NCBI RefSeq assembly: GCF_000285595.1
Contig: NZ_HE611067.1
Span: 186,194 to 250,193, forward strand
Reading direction: 5' to 3'
DNA length: 64,000 bases
Source of the DNA: Kurthia senegalensis
GTDB taxonomy: Bacteria > Bacillota > Bacilli > Bacillales_A > Planococcaceae
The notes under the pieces were generated by a model that saw only the letters and a program-made list of their open reading frames with translations, was not told the DNA's origin and did no database searches. The first letter of the stretch is position 1; each line of letters opens with the position of its first letter. Positions 54,798-62,235 of the stretch are shown one piece after another. The position numbers and the translations under genes were made by a program.

Positions 54798-56234
54798 ATG
54801 GATACACGTAAAGAACATGATTTTTTAGGCGAATTAGAAATTTCAAACAGTGCTTACTACGGCGTTCAGACGATGCGCGCATTAGCTAACTTCCCCATTA
54901 CAGGATATACGATTCACCCTGAATTAATCCGTGCTATGGCAATTGTAAAAAAATCTGCAGCACAAGCCAACGCTGCAACGAAACAATTAAAACCATCTAC
55001 TGCTGAAGTCATGATCGAAGCATGTGACGAAATTATCGAAGGCAAATGGCACGAACAATTCGTCGTCGATCCAATCCAAGGTGGCGCAGGAACCTCTATT
55101 AATATGAATACGAATGAAGTCATCGCCAACCGTGCACTTGAAATTTTAGGCTACGACAAAGGTCGCTTCGATATTATTAGCCCGAACAACCACGTCAACA
55201 TGGCACAATCAACGAATGATTCATTCCCAACAGCAATCCACATCGCTGCGCATTCAATGATTCAAAAATTAGGCAAAACGATGAAAAAAATGAAAGACAC
55301 ATTTGAAGCAAAATCAGCAGAATTTGATGATGTAATTAAAATGGGTCGTACGCATTTACAAGACGCTGTGCCAATCCGTCTCGGTCAAGAATTCGAAGCG
55401 TATGCGGCAGTTGTCGGTCGTGACATTAAACGAATCAAAACAGCACAAGAAAGCTTACTTTCTGTCAATCTTGGTGCTACAGCAATCGGTACAGGCTTGA
55501 ACGCAGATCTTGAATACCGTGAACTTGCCATTAACTTCTTACGTAAAAATGCAGGCTACCCATATGCCCTTGCACAAAACTTAATTGACGGTACACAAAA
55601 TACAGACGTATACACAGAAGTATCTTCTGTCTTAAAAGTATGTATGCTAAACATGTCTAAAATTGCGAACGACATTCGTATGATGGCTTCTGGCCCAACA
55701 GCTGGTTTAGGTGAAATCATATTACCTGCACGTCAACCAGGATCATCTATCATGCCAGGGAAAGTAAACCCTGTTATGCTGGAAGTGATGAACCAAGTTG
55801 CTTTCCAAGTAGCGGGGAATGATTTAACGATTTCAATGGCTTCAGAAGCAGGTCAATTCGAATTAAACGTAATGGAACCGGTACTCGTATACAATTTATT
55901 ACAATCTATTCAAATTATGAACAACGTCTTTGAAGTGTTCACTGAATATTGCTTGAAAGATATTAAAGCGAATAAAGAACGCTTACTTGCTTACGTTGAA
56001 AATTCAATCGGGATTATTACAGCTGTATCTCCTTACATCGGTTACGAATCTTCTTCACGCATTGCGCGTGAAGCATTATCTACTGGTAAATCTGTACGTG
56101 AACTATGCGTTGAGTACGGTCACTTCACACCTGAAGAAATCGACAAAATTCTTAGCCCATATGCACTTACAACACCAGGTGTATCAGGAAACTTAGCACA
56201 ATACCGTGCCGAACATAACCAAGGATTAAAATAA
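54798..56234 (+). CDS. aspA: Aspartate ammonia-lyase (aspartase)
   Basis: 478 residues of the fumarase/aspartase superfamily; converts L-aspartate to fumarate and ammonia. Diagnostic segments: EHDFLGELEISNSAYYGVQTMRA at the start, HVNMAQSTNDSFPTAIH near 133, MGRTHLQDAVPIRLGQEF near 185 and the signature GSSIMPGKVNPV near 317. Aspartase is preferred to fumarase by the N-terminal ELEISNSAYYG pattern and length. The start lacks an adjacent SD and depends on the upstream hairpin arrangement. Terminator follows. Confidence 0.93.
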   Translation: MDTRKEHDFLGELEISNSAYYGVQTMRALANFPITGYTIHPELIRAMAIVKKSAAQANAATKQLKPSTAEVMIEACDEIIEGKWHEQFVVDPIQGGAGTSINMNTNEVIANRALEILGYDKGRFDIISPNNHVNMAQSTNDSFPTAIHIAAHSMIQKLGKTMKKMKDTFEAKSAEFDDVIKMGRTHLQDAVPIRLGQEFEAYAAVVGRDIKRIKTAQESLLSVNLGATAIGTGLNADLEYRELAINFLRKNAGYPYALAQNLIDGTQNTDVYTEVSSVLKVCMLNMSKIANDIRMMASGPTAGLGEIILPARQPGSSIMPGKVNPVMLEVMNQVAFQVAGNDLTISMASEAGQFELNVMEPVLVYNLLQSIQIMNNVFEVFTEYCLKDIKANKERLLAYVENSIGIITAVSPYIGYESSSRIAREALSTGKSVRELCVEYGHFTPEEIDKILSPYALTTPGVSGNLAQYRAEHNQGLK

Positions 56235-56244
56235 GATTCTCCTT

Positions 56245-56276
56245 CCCTCTTCGATCATTGAAGAGGGTTTTTTTTA
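56245..56276 (+). terminator. Terminator after aspA
   Basis: CCCTCTTC pairs with GAAGAGGG over GATCATT, then nine T. Confidence 0.85.
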
Positions 56277-56408
56277 TGCGTTCACGATTTCTTTTTATTC
56301 CAATTAAATGATTTTTTTAACATTTTTAAATAACCTATGTTTATTTATTTTTCTGTTGGGAATATAAATAAAGAACAACATTTCATAATATTAGGAGGGA
56401 TTTTTACT

Positions 56409-56663
56409 ATGTTTTCATTTATTTGGTACATTATCATCGGTGGTATTCTAGGATGGCTAGCAGGTCTTATTCTTGGTAAAGATGTCCCTGGTGGCGTAAT
56501 CGGGAACATTATCGCAGGTATTATTGGGGCTTGGATCGGTAGCTTCCTTGGCGATTGGGGTCCAAAATTAAGCAGCTTCTACGTTTTCCCAACACTACTT
56601 GGTACAATCGTTTTAATTTTAATCTTCAGCTTCATTATGAAGTCTGTAGGAAAAAAAGCGTAA
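56409..56663 (+). CDS. GlsB/YeaQ/YmgE-family stress-associated membrane protein
   Basis: 84-residue membrane protein with three glycine-rich helices; motif GGILGWLAGLILGKDVPGGVIGNIIAGIIGAWIGSFLG matches the transglycosylase-associated GlsB/YeaQ family. Start at 56409 with AGGAGGG upstream. Members are commonly under general-stress control; function not established. An imperfect hairpin at 56708-56739 with a T-run serves as terminator. Confidence 0.87.
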   Translation: MFSFIWYIIIGGILGWLAGLILGKDVPGGVIGNIIAGIIGAWIGSFLGDWGPKLSSFYVFPTLLGTIVLILIFSFIMKSVGKKA

Positions 56664-56707
56664 TCTAGTTACAATCGATATCGGACATCATGTCCACTAT
56701 CTCAAAT

Positions 56708-56739
56708 AAAAGGCGTTGCCATTTGGCAGCGTCTTTTTT
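56708..56739 (+). terminator. Terminator after GlsB-type gene
   Basis: AAAGGCGTTGCC pairs with GGCAGCGTCTTT including G-U pairs, followed by TTT. Confidence 0.65.
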
Positions 56740-56898
56740 ATTGTTCATATTGTTCATTATGAACATTTTTATTCGAATCTTTTTATAGGTTTCTTCCTAT
56801 TTTATGTAAAAAGGATACGTATTTAACTGTTCTGTCTGTTTATTTACGTTATTTTGTGGTAGACCTATAATAGAAGAGTTTTTAAGGAGGACATATAC

Positions 56899-58341
56899 AT
56901 GACATTTCCAGAAGTACACAACCAACTTTTTATTAACGGTGAATGGGTAGACGGCTCAAATGAAGCTGTTGAAGTAAAAAACCCCTCAACAGGTGAAGTA
57001 ATTGGGAAAATCGCACAAGGTGGTACGAAAGAAACAGCTGAAGCGATCGCTTATGCGGCAGGTGCTTTCACTTCTTGGTCTACGACAGATCCGAAAGAAC
57101 GTGCATCTGTTCTTCATCGCATCGGAACATTAATCGAAAATAACTTAGATCGTCTTGCACTTATTATGACGCTCGAACAAGGGAAACCACTATCTCAATC
57201 GAAAGCAGAAGTACAATCATCTGCAGATTCATTCCATTGGAGTGCAGAGGAAGCACGTCGCCTATATGGTCGCGTCATCCCTGCCCCGAACGGTCAACAT
57301 TTCATGACCGTTCACCAACCAATCGGCGTCGTCGGTGCGATTACACCGTGGAACTTCCCTTCGAATATGATTGCACGTAAAATCGCGCCTGCACTCGCTG
57401 CTGGATGTACAGTCGTTTTAAAACCTGCAAGCGCAACCCCTTACTCTGCTCTTGCTCTCGCTGAATTGTTCGAGGAAGCCGGTTTACCAAAAGGGGCCGC
57501 AAACATTATTATGGGGAAATCAAGCGATATCGGGAAAGAATTAACATCGAATGATACGGTTAAAAAAATCACTTTCACCGGTTCAACTGAAGTCGGACAA
57601 ATTTTAAATGAACAAGCCGCTTCTACTTTGAAAAAAGTATCGATGGAATTAGGCGGTCACGCACCATTTATCGTGTTCGATGATGCAGACTTAGATCAAG
57701 CCGTTTCAAGTTTAGTACGCGCTAAATTCCGCAACAACGGGCAAGTATGTACGTGCCCGAACCGTATTTTCGTTCAAAAATCAGTGAAACAAGCGTTTAC
57801 AGAAAAACTACTCGTTGCGATGAAAGACGTAAAAGTTGGACTCGGCATTGAAGATGAAACCGTTGGACCGCTCATCAATGAAGAAGCACGTGAACATATC
57901 GAAGATCAAATTAAAGACGCAACTAGTAAAGGCGCAACAGTGTTAGTCGGTGGTAAACGTCCTGAAGATACTAAATTCGCAAATGGTCCATTTTACGAAC
58001 CGACCGTTTTAGATGGTGTAACAAGTGATATGGACATTTACTATATCGAAACGTTCGGTCCTGTCATTCCACTCATTGAATTCGATACAGATGACGAAGT
58101 GGCTGAAGCAGCGAACGATACCGAATTCGGCTTAGCTTCTTATTTCTTCTCAAAAAACATCGCACGAATTTCACGTTTCTCTGCCGCGCTTGAATACGGC
58201 ATGGTTGGCGTTAACTCAATGGCGATTTCTCAAGCAGAAACGCCTTTCGGTGGCATTAAGCATTCTGGATTCGGTCGCGAAAACGGAGAAGAAGGTATTC
58301 GCGAATACGTCTATACGAAATCTGTTTGTATGCACGACTAA
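56899..58341 (+). CDS. gabD: Succinate-semialdehyde dehydrogenase (NAD(P)+)
   Basis: 480-residue aldehyde dehydrogenase that oxidises succinate semialdehyde to succinate in the GABA shunt and related routes. Motifs: ITPWNFPSNMIARKIAPALAAGCTVVLKPA near 150, TGSTEVGQ, catalytic Glu in MELGGHAPF and catalytic Cys in NNGQVCTCPNR (second Cys two residues later as in GabD regulation). Closing GGIKHSGFGRENGEEGIREY. Strong SD AAGGAGG. No gabT nearby, so the substrate call rests on family similarity. Confidence 0.85.
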   Translation: MTFPEVHNQLFINGEWVDGSNEAVEVKNPSTGEVIGKIAQGGTKETAEAIAYAAGAFTSWSTTDPKERASVLHRIGTLIENNLDRLALIMTLEQGKPLSQSKAEVQSSADSFHWSAEEARRLYGRVIPAPNGQHFMTVHQPIGVVGAITPWNFPSNMIARKIAPALAAGCTVVLKPASATPYSALALAELFEEAGLPKGAANIIMGKSSDIGKELTSNDTVKKITFTGSTEVGQILNEQAASTLKKVSMELGGHAPFIVFDDADLDQAVSSLVRAKFRNNGQVCTCPNRIFVQKSVKQAFTEKLLVAMKDVKVGLGIEDETVGPLINEEAREHIEDQIKDATSKGATVLVGGKRPEDTKFANGPFYEPTVLDGVTSDMDIYYIETFGPVIPLIEFDTDDEVAEAANDTEFGLASYFFSKNIARISRFSAALEYGMVGVNSMAISQAETPFGGIKHSGFGRENGEEGIREYVYTKSVCMHD

Positions 58342-58373
58342 TTAAAAATGGTACGCTCTATTAATTCTCTTGT

Positions 58374-58410
58374 AAAAACGACCGAAGAGTTCACCTCCTC
58401 GGTCGTTTTT
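58374..58410 (+). terminator. Terminator after gabD
   Basis: AAAAACGACCGA pairs with TCGGTCGTTTTT. Confidence 0.85.
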
Positions 58411-58440
58411 CTATTCTCCATACCCACATACCATAAAATC

Positions 58441-58482
58441 TTCATGACAACACGTCACAAATTCATCGCATTTTCATGACAA
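58441..58482. promoter_or_regulatory. Direct repeat upstream of NlpC/P60 gene
   Basis: TTCATGACAA at 58441-58450 and again at 58473-58482, 32 bases apart (three helical turns). It may be a regulator site for the wall-hydrolase gene; factor unknown. Confidence 0.3.
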
Positions 58483-58640
58483 AACGATGACGATATTGCA
58501 TATGTATCAATGGTGTTAAAAAATACACGATTCGTCATCTATTTTACATAAACGTATAATATTTAAACATTCTTTTTCGCGTTATGATTTGTTTGTATTA
58601 AAAAAACAAAAAAATAAAACACGTTAAGGGAGACTTTACT

Positions 58641-59399
58641 TTGAATAAAAAAACAGCACTTTTCTCATCACTCGCGCTTTCAGGCTTATTATTTTCTACG
58701 GCAGGTGCAACAAGTGCATCCGCTATGGCAAATGACGGGGGGCATCGTCAAACGTCGCAAGCACATTACACACCAACACAAAAAACAGCTGCATCGAATA
58801 CATACGTTGTCAAACAAGGCGATACATTATCAAGCATCGCCTCAGCACACGGCACATCTTATGTAAAATTAATGCAATTAAATGGACTATCTTCTACGAC
58901 TATTTATGCTGGGCAATCATTAAAAGTAACAGGTACTGTCACAAAAACAGCTGCTGTAACGAAAACACCCACGCAAAAACGTGTAACGCAAACGTCAAAT
59001 ACGGTTACACAAGTAGCTAATACAGCACCTGCCGCTTCATCAAGCATGGCAACGGCCGCAAGTGTTGCGCTTAGTGTCGTTGGTACACCGTACAAATGGG
59101 GTGGTAAAGCACCTGGTGGCTTCGACTGTTCAGGTTTAATTTATTATGCTACACAAAAAGCAGGTGCTAACTTAGGTTATGCAACAGCTGCTGGTCTTTA
59201 TGCAGGAGGTACATCTGTATCAACACCACAAGTAGGCGACTTAGTCTTTTTCTCTAATACGTATAAAGCGGGCATTTCGCATGTCGGTATTTATATCGGT
59301 AACGGACAAATGGTAAGTGCCGCTTCAGACGGTGTGCAAGTCGATGCTGTACAAGGCGCTTATTGGAAAGATCATTTCACAGGTTACAAACGCTATTAA
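58641..59399 (+). CDS. Secreted LysM-NlpC/P60 peptidoglycan endopeptidase
   Basis: 252 residues; TTG start at 58641 with AAGGGAGA upstream. Signal peptide ends near SASAMA. LysM domain at 54-97 (YVVKQGDTLSSIASAHGT) binds peptidoglycan, then a Thr/Val-rich linker, then the NlpC/P60 domain (~138-252) with catalytic Cys163 (FDCSGLIYYA) and His214 (ISHVGIYIG). It cleaves peptide cross-links or stems (gamma-D-Glu-diamino acid type). Typical of Bacillales LytF/CwlS-like enzymes, but with a single LysM. Confidence 0.92.
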   Translation: MNKKTALFSSLALSGLLFSTAGATSASAMANDGGHRQTSQAHYTPTQKTAASNTYVVKQGDTLSSIASAHGTSYVKLMQLNGLSSTTIYAGQSLKVTGTVTKTAAVTKTPTQKRVTQTSNTVTQVANTAPAASSSMATAASVALSVVGTPYKWGGKAPGGFDCSGLIYYATQKAGANLGYATAAGLYAGGTSVSTPQVGDLVFFSNTYKAGISHVGIYIGNGQMVSAASDGVQVDAVQGAYWKDHFTGYKRY

Positions 59400-59464
59400 T
59401 CGAAATAAAAAAGAGCGAACGCTTACTAGGAACTGACGCAAATATCTAAGCCAACATAAAAAGA

Positions 59465-59507
59465 AAAAAACACTTTCAAAGAGATAAAATCTTTGGAAGT
59501 GTTTTTT
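59465..59507 (+). terminator. Terminator after NlpC/P60 gene
   Basis: AAAAAACACTTTCAAAG pairs with CTTTGGAAGTGTTTTTT with one mismatch. Confidence 0.8.
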
Positions 59508-59835
59508 GATGAACAAAATCCATATGAAATAAAAATAATAGAAACGTTTTATGTTGAATCGCTTTTACGCATAACAAATGACGTTGTCGTTCAAACCCGC
59601 ATCGACTACGGTCATAACACACGAATTTTAATAAAATGAAACCACCTTTACCGATTCAATACCGGAAAAGATGGTTCAACAAAAATTTGACGGCGTCTAC
59701 TAAGAGAAATCCTGAGCAAAAGGCACCAGCAGGAAGCTTTAGCCATCCCCTATGAAAGCGTCCGTCAAATTCAGCTTAAACGCGTTTCACTTTCAAAAGT
59801 CCGTTCTCTCGTATTCGCTCTTTTTATATGTCGAT
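59508..59835. other. Intergenic region with repeat tail
   Basis: No gene supported. An open stretch of ~45 codons ends near 59637 (contains YVESLLRITNDVVVQTR) without a start or ribosome site and may be a gene remnant. GAAAGCGTCCGTCAAATTC at 59754-59772 matches the repeat tail near 46470. Confidence 0.4.
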
Positions 59836-60306
59836 TTATTGAGCAATTAACTCACATAAATTGGCCATTTCAATTGCTGAAATAGCAGCATCATACCCTT
59901 TATTCCCTGCTTTCGTACCAGAACGCTCAATCGCTTGTTCAATCGATTCTGTCGTCACAATGCCAAAAATAACCGGTACGCCCGATTGTAGGCCGACTTG
60001 TGCGATCCCCTTCGCCGCTTCGTTACATACGTAGTCATAATGCGTCGTGGAACCACGAATGACGGTCCCTAACCCGATTACCGCATCGTACGTTCCTTTT
60101 TCAACTAATTTTTTGGCGATAAATGGTACTTCAAATGCCCCCGGAACCCAAATCGTATCAATATTTTCTTCTTTGACGTCATGACGTTTCAAGCCGTCCA
60201 ATGCCCCGTCTAATAATTTCGTATTAATAAATTCATTAAATCGTCCAACTACAATCCCAATTTTTAATCCTGTTCCTACTAATTTTGCTTCCATTGTTTG
60301 TCCCAT
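59836..60306 (-). CDS. ribH: 6,7-dimethyl-8-ribityllumazine synthase
   Basis: 156 residues from the ATG at 60306, which has AAGGAG upstream; the longer frame starts with a TTG. Condenses dihydroxybutanone phosphate and aminoribitylaminouracil to lumazine. Motifs: [12 protein letters not shown] at the start, [10 protein letters not shown] near 55, [24 protein letters not shown] near 80 and [17 protein letters not shown]. The full catalytic set is present. Last gene of the rib unit; start overlaps the ribB stop region. Confidence 0.95.
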   Translation of the reverse strand: MGQTMEAKLVGTGLKIGIVVGRFNEFINTKLLDGALDGLKRHDVKEENIDTIWVPGAFEVPFIAKKLVEKGTYDAVIGLGTVIRGSTTHYDYVCNEAAKGIAQVGLQSGVPVIFGIVTTESIEQAIERSGTKAGNKGYDAAISAIEMANLCELIAQ

Positions 60307-60307
60307 T

Positions 60308-60913
60308 TTATCCAATCTCCTTCATATTCGTATAGTTAACGAGCTGTTCAATCGAAATGAGCGGACAGTCCATTTTTTCAGCGAGTCGTTGTAACTCTGG
60401 CAAGCGTGCCATATGTCCGTCTGCACTCATAATTTCACAAATAACGCCTGCTTCTTTAGCACCTGCGAGTTTTGCGAGTTCAATGGCAGCTTCTGTATGC
60501 CCTCTTCGAACACGAACACCACCGTCTTTTGCGATGAGTGGGAAAATATGACCCGGTCTTCTAAAATCCTGTGGATCCTCACTCGTTATTAATTTTTCAA
60601 TCGTCAGCGCTCTCTCAAACGCACTAATCCCTGTCTCCGTCTGCTTATAATCAATACTTACTGTAAAGGCTGTTTCGTGATTGTCTGTATTATGGGCAAC
60701 CATTGGTGGTAAAGCTAATTTATGTGCAAGCTCCGTCGAAATCGGTGTACAAATCAACCCTTTTCCGTACGTCGCCATCTTGTTAATCGTCTCAGCTGTA
60801 CAATATTCAGCGAGTGCAACGAAGTCCCCTTCATTTTCTCGGTCTTCGTCGTCTACGACAATAATAATTCCGCCCTTTTTCAAATAGTGAATAGCCTCTT
60901 CAATTGTGTGCAT
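60308..60913 (-). CDS. ribB: 3,4-dihydroxy-2-butanone-4-phosphate synthase (stand-alone)
   Basis: 201 residues covering only the DHBP synthase half of RibBA. Motifs: [15 protein letters not shown] near 20, [31 protein letters not shown] near 125 and [12 protein letters not shown]. The frame ends at [16 protein letters not shown], where a Bacillus RibBA would continue into GTP cyclohydrolase II, so that half is absent here. AGGAGG precedes the ATG. Middle gene of ribE-ribB-ribH. Confidence 0.93.
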   Translation of the reverse strand: MHTIEEAIHYLKKGGIIIVVDDEDRENEGDFVALAEYCTAETINKMATYGKGLICTPISTELAHKLALPPMVAHNTDNHETAFTVSIDYKQTETGISAFERALTIEKLITSEDPQDFRRPGHIFPLIAKDGGVRVRRGHTEAAIELAKLAGAKEAGVICEIMSADGHMARLPELQRLAEKMDCPLISIEQLVNYTNMKEIG

Positions 60914-60924
60914 ATCGGTTCCTC

Positions 60925-61551
60925 CTAGTATCCATGCTGCGCTAAAAACGACGGCGTCAACGATGGTCGTTGTACGAACTTTTCGATATATTTAGCGAGC
61001 AAATCGGTTTCAATATTAACAGCTGTGCCGACAGGTTTTTCTTTAAAAATCGTCGAAGCATACGTATGTGGAATTAACGAAATCGTCACGCTCGTTGCGG
61101 TTACGTTAAAAATCGTAAGGCTCGTTCCATCAACTGCAATCGACCCTTTCGGCACACAATACTTCGTCAATGTTTGTGGAAGCTGTAAATCAATGTACAC
61201 GGCATTTTCAAGTTGTCGCTTACGTAAAATTTTAGCGACGCCATCTACATGCCCGGATACGATATGACCACCAAAGCGACCGTTATTCAACATCGCACGT
61301 TCTAAATTAACGTGTGTTCCTCGCTTCACTGTCGCTAAGCTCGTACTATGAAACGTTTCCGGCATCACATCTGCCAAAAAATACGTCGCACCGATTTCTG
61401 TCACAGTTAAACAAACACCGTTCACTGCGACACTGTCACCTAATTGAAGATGTTCTAACACCTTATTTCCTTGAATTTGAAGCGTCATCGATTGTCTTTG
61501 CTTTTGTACACGTTCAATCGTGCCGATTTCTTCGATCATACCTGTAAACAT
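60925..61551 (-). CDS. ribE: Riboflavin synthase, alpha subunit
   Basis: 208 residues from the ATG at 61551, seven bases after AAGGAG. Two tandem lumazine-binding domains: [15 protein letters not shown] start of the first, with NGVCLTVT and [13 protein letters not shown]; the second with [16 protein letters not shown] and LIPHTYAST. It dismutates two lumazines to riboflavin. First gene of the unit, directly downstream of the FMN riboswitches. ribD, normally first in Bacillus, is missing. Confidence 0.95.
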   Translation of the reverse strand: MFTGMIEEIGTIERVQKQRQSMTLQIQGNKVLEHLQLGDSVAVNGVCLTVTEIGATYFLADVMPETFHSTSLATVKRGTHVNLERAMLNNGRFGGHIVSGHVDGVAKILRKRQLENAVYIDLQLPQTLTKYCVPKGSIAVDGTSLTIFNVTATSVTISLIPHTYASTIFKEKPVGTAVNIETDLLAKYIEKFVQRPSLTPSFLAQHGY

Positions 61552-61632
61552 GTCCATTCTCCTTTCCAACTTTACATAGTTGTCTAATAGGATAAATGAA
61601 TGTAAGGGTACTACGAACAATCTCTTGGGCAT

Positions 61633-61672
61633 AAAAAAACAGAAATCCACGTTTTACTAAGGGGATTTCTGT
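61633..61672 (-). terminator. Terminator of proximal FMN riboswitch
   Basis: On the minus strand ACAGAAATCC pairs with GGATTTCTGT, followed by seven U. It is 50 bases past the proximal RFN aptamer and before ribE, so it is the expression platform. Confidence 0.8.
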
Positions 61673-61721
61673 TTCATGCGTCAACAAATAAGCATACGTT
61701 TGTACACTTTTTCTGCGCATT

Positions 61722-61825
61722 CTTCTCTCATCCAGACTATACTGTCGGTTCCGGAATTCCACCGAATCCTGCTCGAAAGCTCGCGGACTATAACCGCCGA
61801 TTGGGAGTTTCACCCTACCCCGAAG
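61722..61825 (-). ncRNA. FMN riboswitch (RFN element), proximal copy
   Basis: The minus strand carries the conserved RFN core: CTTCGGGGTAGGGTGAAACT at the 5' end, CGGCGGTTATAGTCCGCGAG in the middle and CCGACAGTATAGTCTGGATG with GAGAGAA at the 3' end. It binds FMN and represses ribE-ribB-ribH by terminator formation. Differs from the distal copy at one base in 102. Confidence 0.95.
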
Positions 61826-61842
61826 AAATGCTATGTAGTTTT

Positions 61843-61880
61843 AAAAAAAAAGCCCGTTCATCGCAATTTGCGGAACGGGG
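61843..61880 (-). terminator. Terminator of distal FMN riboswitch
   Basis: On the minus strand CCCGTTC pairs with GAACGGG with inner CGCA/TGCG pairing, followed by nine U. It lies between the two RFN copies. Confidence 0.8.
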
Positions 61881-61948
61881 TTCGGTTTACGGCTCATCAA
61901 ATAAGCAGTAGAAAAAGACACGCTTCTCCCATTGCTTTGACGCCGATC

Positions 61949-62053
61949 CTTCTCTCATCCAGACTATACTGTCGGTTCCGGAATTTCACCGAATCCTGCT
62001 CGAAAGCTCGCGGACTATAACCGCCGATTGGGAGTTTCACCCTACCCCGAAGG
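61949..62053 (-). ncRNA. FMN riboswitch (RFN element), distal copy
   Basis: Second complete RFN aptamer, 227 bases upstream of the first in the same orientation, with its own terminator. All five conserved junction segments are retained. The near-identity to the proximal copy (one difference in 102 bases, C versus T in the P5-side stem) points to a recent duplication or gene conversion. Confidence 0.95.
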
Positions 62054-62182
62054 AAATATTCATTTACGCAATTATCTTAGCATAGTTACATTATAAATGC
62101 ACGATTTTTTCAAAAACAACTAGATATCGAATACGATTCTCCTCCACGTAAGCCCGACGTCACCTACATGGTGCGCCTATAA

Positions 62183-62217
62183 AAAACATCTCAGAAAATA
62201 ATTTCCTGAGATGTTTT
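62183..62217. terminator. Terminator after LPXTG protein gene
   Basis: AAAACATCTCAG pairs with CTGAGATGTTTT around an 11-base loop. Confidence 0.8.
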
Positions 62218-62235
62218 CAATCATTTTATTTAAAA

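Noticed and set aside
59505..59640. Open stretch of ~45 codons with protein-like sequence before the rib genes
   Set aside because: No start codon with ribosome site, and too short to identify; left as a possible remnant in the intergenic note.
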